From contig JANNGZ010000004.1 in NCBI GenBank assembly GCA_031404155.1, forward strand, positions 1-5,891: a DNA stretch of 5,891 nt. Direction: 5' to 3'. Under the pieces are notes generated by a model that was given only the letters and a program-made list of their open reading frames with translations, was not told where the DNA came from and searched no databases. This DNA is from JANNGZ01 sp031404155 (lineage in GTDB: Bacteria > Pseudomonadota > Gammaproteobacteria > Burkholderiales > Burkholderiaceae_C). The position numbers and the translations under genes were made by a program. How positions within the stretch are numbered: the first letter of the stretch is position 1; each line of letters begins with the position of its first letter. Below are positions 5,068-5,891 of the stretch, one piece after another.

Positions 5068-5891
5068 ATGCTCGACACCCCGCCCGCCACCTCCGCACCC
5101 GCGCCCGCGCCAGCAACCCCGCTTGCTGTTCTGCACGAGGTGTTCGGCTACCCCACGTTCCACCGCACCCAGGCCGACATCGTCGAGCATGTGGTCGCCG
5201 GTGGCGACGCGCTGGTGCTGATGCCCACCGGCGGCGGCAAGAGCTTGTGCTACCAGGTACCGGCGATCGTGCGCCACCGCGCCGGCCAGGGTGTGAGCCT
5301 GGTGGTCAGCCCGCTGATCGCGCTGATGCAGGACCAGGTGGGCGCGCTCGAAGAACTCGGGGTGCATGCCGCGTTCCTCAACTCCACGCTGAGCAGCGAC
5401 GAGGCGCAGAACGTCGAACGCGAACTGCGCTCGGGCCGCCTGGTGCTGCTCTACGCCGCGCCGGAGAGGGTGCTCACCCCGCGCTTCCTGGCAATGCTCG
5501 ACTCTCTGCACGAACGCAACCTGCTGAGCCTGTTCGCGATCGACGAGGCGCACTGCGTGAGCCAATGGGGGCACGACTTCCGCGAGGAGTACCTGGGCCT
5601 GTCGGCGCTGCACGAACGCTTCCCCAGCGTGCCGCGCATCGCGCTCACCGCCACCGCCGACGAGATAACGCGCGCGGACATCGTGGCGCGCCTGGCGCTG
5701 GACGCGGCACAGGTGTTCATCGACAGCTTCGACCGCCCCAACATCCGCTACCAGCTGGTTGAAAAAGACGCCAACCCGCGCGGCGCGCTGCTGCGTTTTC
5801 TGCACGACGAACATGAAGGCGACGCCGGCATCGTCTACTGCGGCACGCGCAAGAAGGTGGAAGAAACCGCGGCCTGGCTGCAGGCCGAAGG
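5068..5891 (+). CDS. recQ: ATP-dependent DNA helicase RecQ, N-terminal part (cut by window edge)
   Basis: RecQ is a 3'-to-5' superfamily 2 DNA helicase that unwinds recombination and stalled-fork intermediates. The first 274 codons are present, with no stop before the right edge. After a Pro/Ala-rich leader (4-18) come motif 0 (FGYPTFHRTQ, 26-35, with Q35), Walker A MPTGGGKS (52-59), motif Ia VVSPLIALMQDQ (79-90), DEAH (159-162), the RecQ aromatic-rich loop CVSQWGHDFREEY (163-175) coupling DNA binding to ATP hydrolysis, motif III LTATAD (193-198), SFDRPNIRY (220-228), and motif IV IVYCGTR (255-261) opening the second RecA-like domain. The remaining helicase domain, zinc/winged-helix RQC and HRDC regions would lie outside. 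ATG 5068 is chosen because an in-frame TAG at 5032-5034 leaves only this ATG and a TTG at 5056. The ribosome binding site is poor. It is divergent from the peptidase gene. Confidence 0.96.
   Translation, partial: MLDTPPATSAPAPAPATPLAVLHEVFGYPTFHRTQADIVEHVVAGGDALVLMPTGGGKSLCYQVPAIVRHRAGQGVSLVVSPLIALMQDQVGALEELGVHAAFLNSTLSSDEAQNVERELRSGRLVLLYAAPERVLTPRFLAMLDSLHERNLLSLFAIDEAHCVSQWGHDFREEYLGLSALHERFPSVPRIALTATADEITRADIVARLALDAAQVFIDSFDRPNIRYQLVEKDANPRGALLRFLHDEHEGDAGIVYCGTRKKVEETAAWLQAE

Noticed and set aside
4107..5762. 551-codon open frame on the plus strand
   Set aside because: It spans the antisense of the S9 peptidase, the intergenic region and a wrong frame of recQ. Both overlapped genes have complete family motifs, and this frame's product is Arg/His/Ala-rich with no recognisable domain.
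4762..5814. 350-codon open frame on the minus strand opposite recQ
   Set aside because: Its last part merges into an off-frame of the peptidase signal region and the rest is antisense to RecQ motifs; no domain is seen.
1..5891. Mobile element, CRISPR array, toxin-antitoxin or defence island
   Set aside because: No transposase, integrase, tandem spaced repeats, tRNA attachment site or paired small genes are seen. The intact genes are all common families.

Overview
This window is GC-rich chromosomal DNA with strong G/C bias at third codon positions. Its protein sequences look beta-proteobacterial, probably Burkholderiales; I infer this from resemblance to remembered families, not from a search. 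It contains no tRNA, rRNA, CRISPR array, transposase or phage gene that I can see. It reads mainly as ordinary housekeeping and metabolic sequence, and I find no undescribed multi-gene system.

Layout. Bases 1-98 hold an unidentified coding-like stretch. Bases 99-543 (+) are a broken C-terminal remnant of an aldehyde dehydrogenase: the catalytic-Cys block and the C-terminal half lie in different frames, and roughly 59 codons between them are missing. A GNAT acetyltransferase (575-1051, +) follows and overlaps by an ATGA junction with a classical NAD-type short-chain dehydrogenase/reductase (1048-1857, +). These three lie head to tail and probably form, or once formed, one transcription unit. 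Bases 1858-2051 are non-coding and contain a 9-bp stem-loop and a 106-base imperfect palindrome, between the convergent SDR and ssb genes. On the minus strand, a secreted prolyl-oligopeptidase-family (S9A) serine peptidase (4925 to 2691) is followed, after a 123-base gap, by ssb (2567 to 2052). Divergent from the peptidase, recQ starts at 5068 (+) and runs off the right edge.

How the genes work together. SSB and RecQ both act in DNA replication, recombination and repair, and RecQ-family helicases are known to bind the acidic SSB C-terminal tail. They are separated here by the peptidase on the opposite strand from recQ, so no operon is implied. The ALDH/GNAT/SDR group suggests a small oxidoreductive catabolic locus with unknown substrate, whose ALDH is probably inactive if the sequence is correct. 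The points most worth a second look are the ALDH rearrangement at the left edge and the large palindrome, whose two stem mismatches remain pairable (G-U) only in RNA read from the ssb strand.
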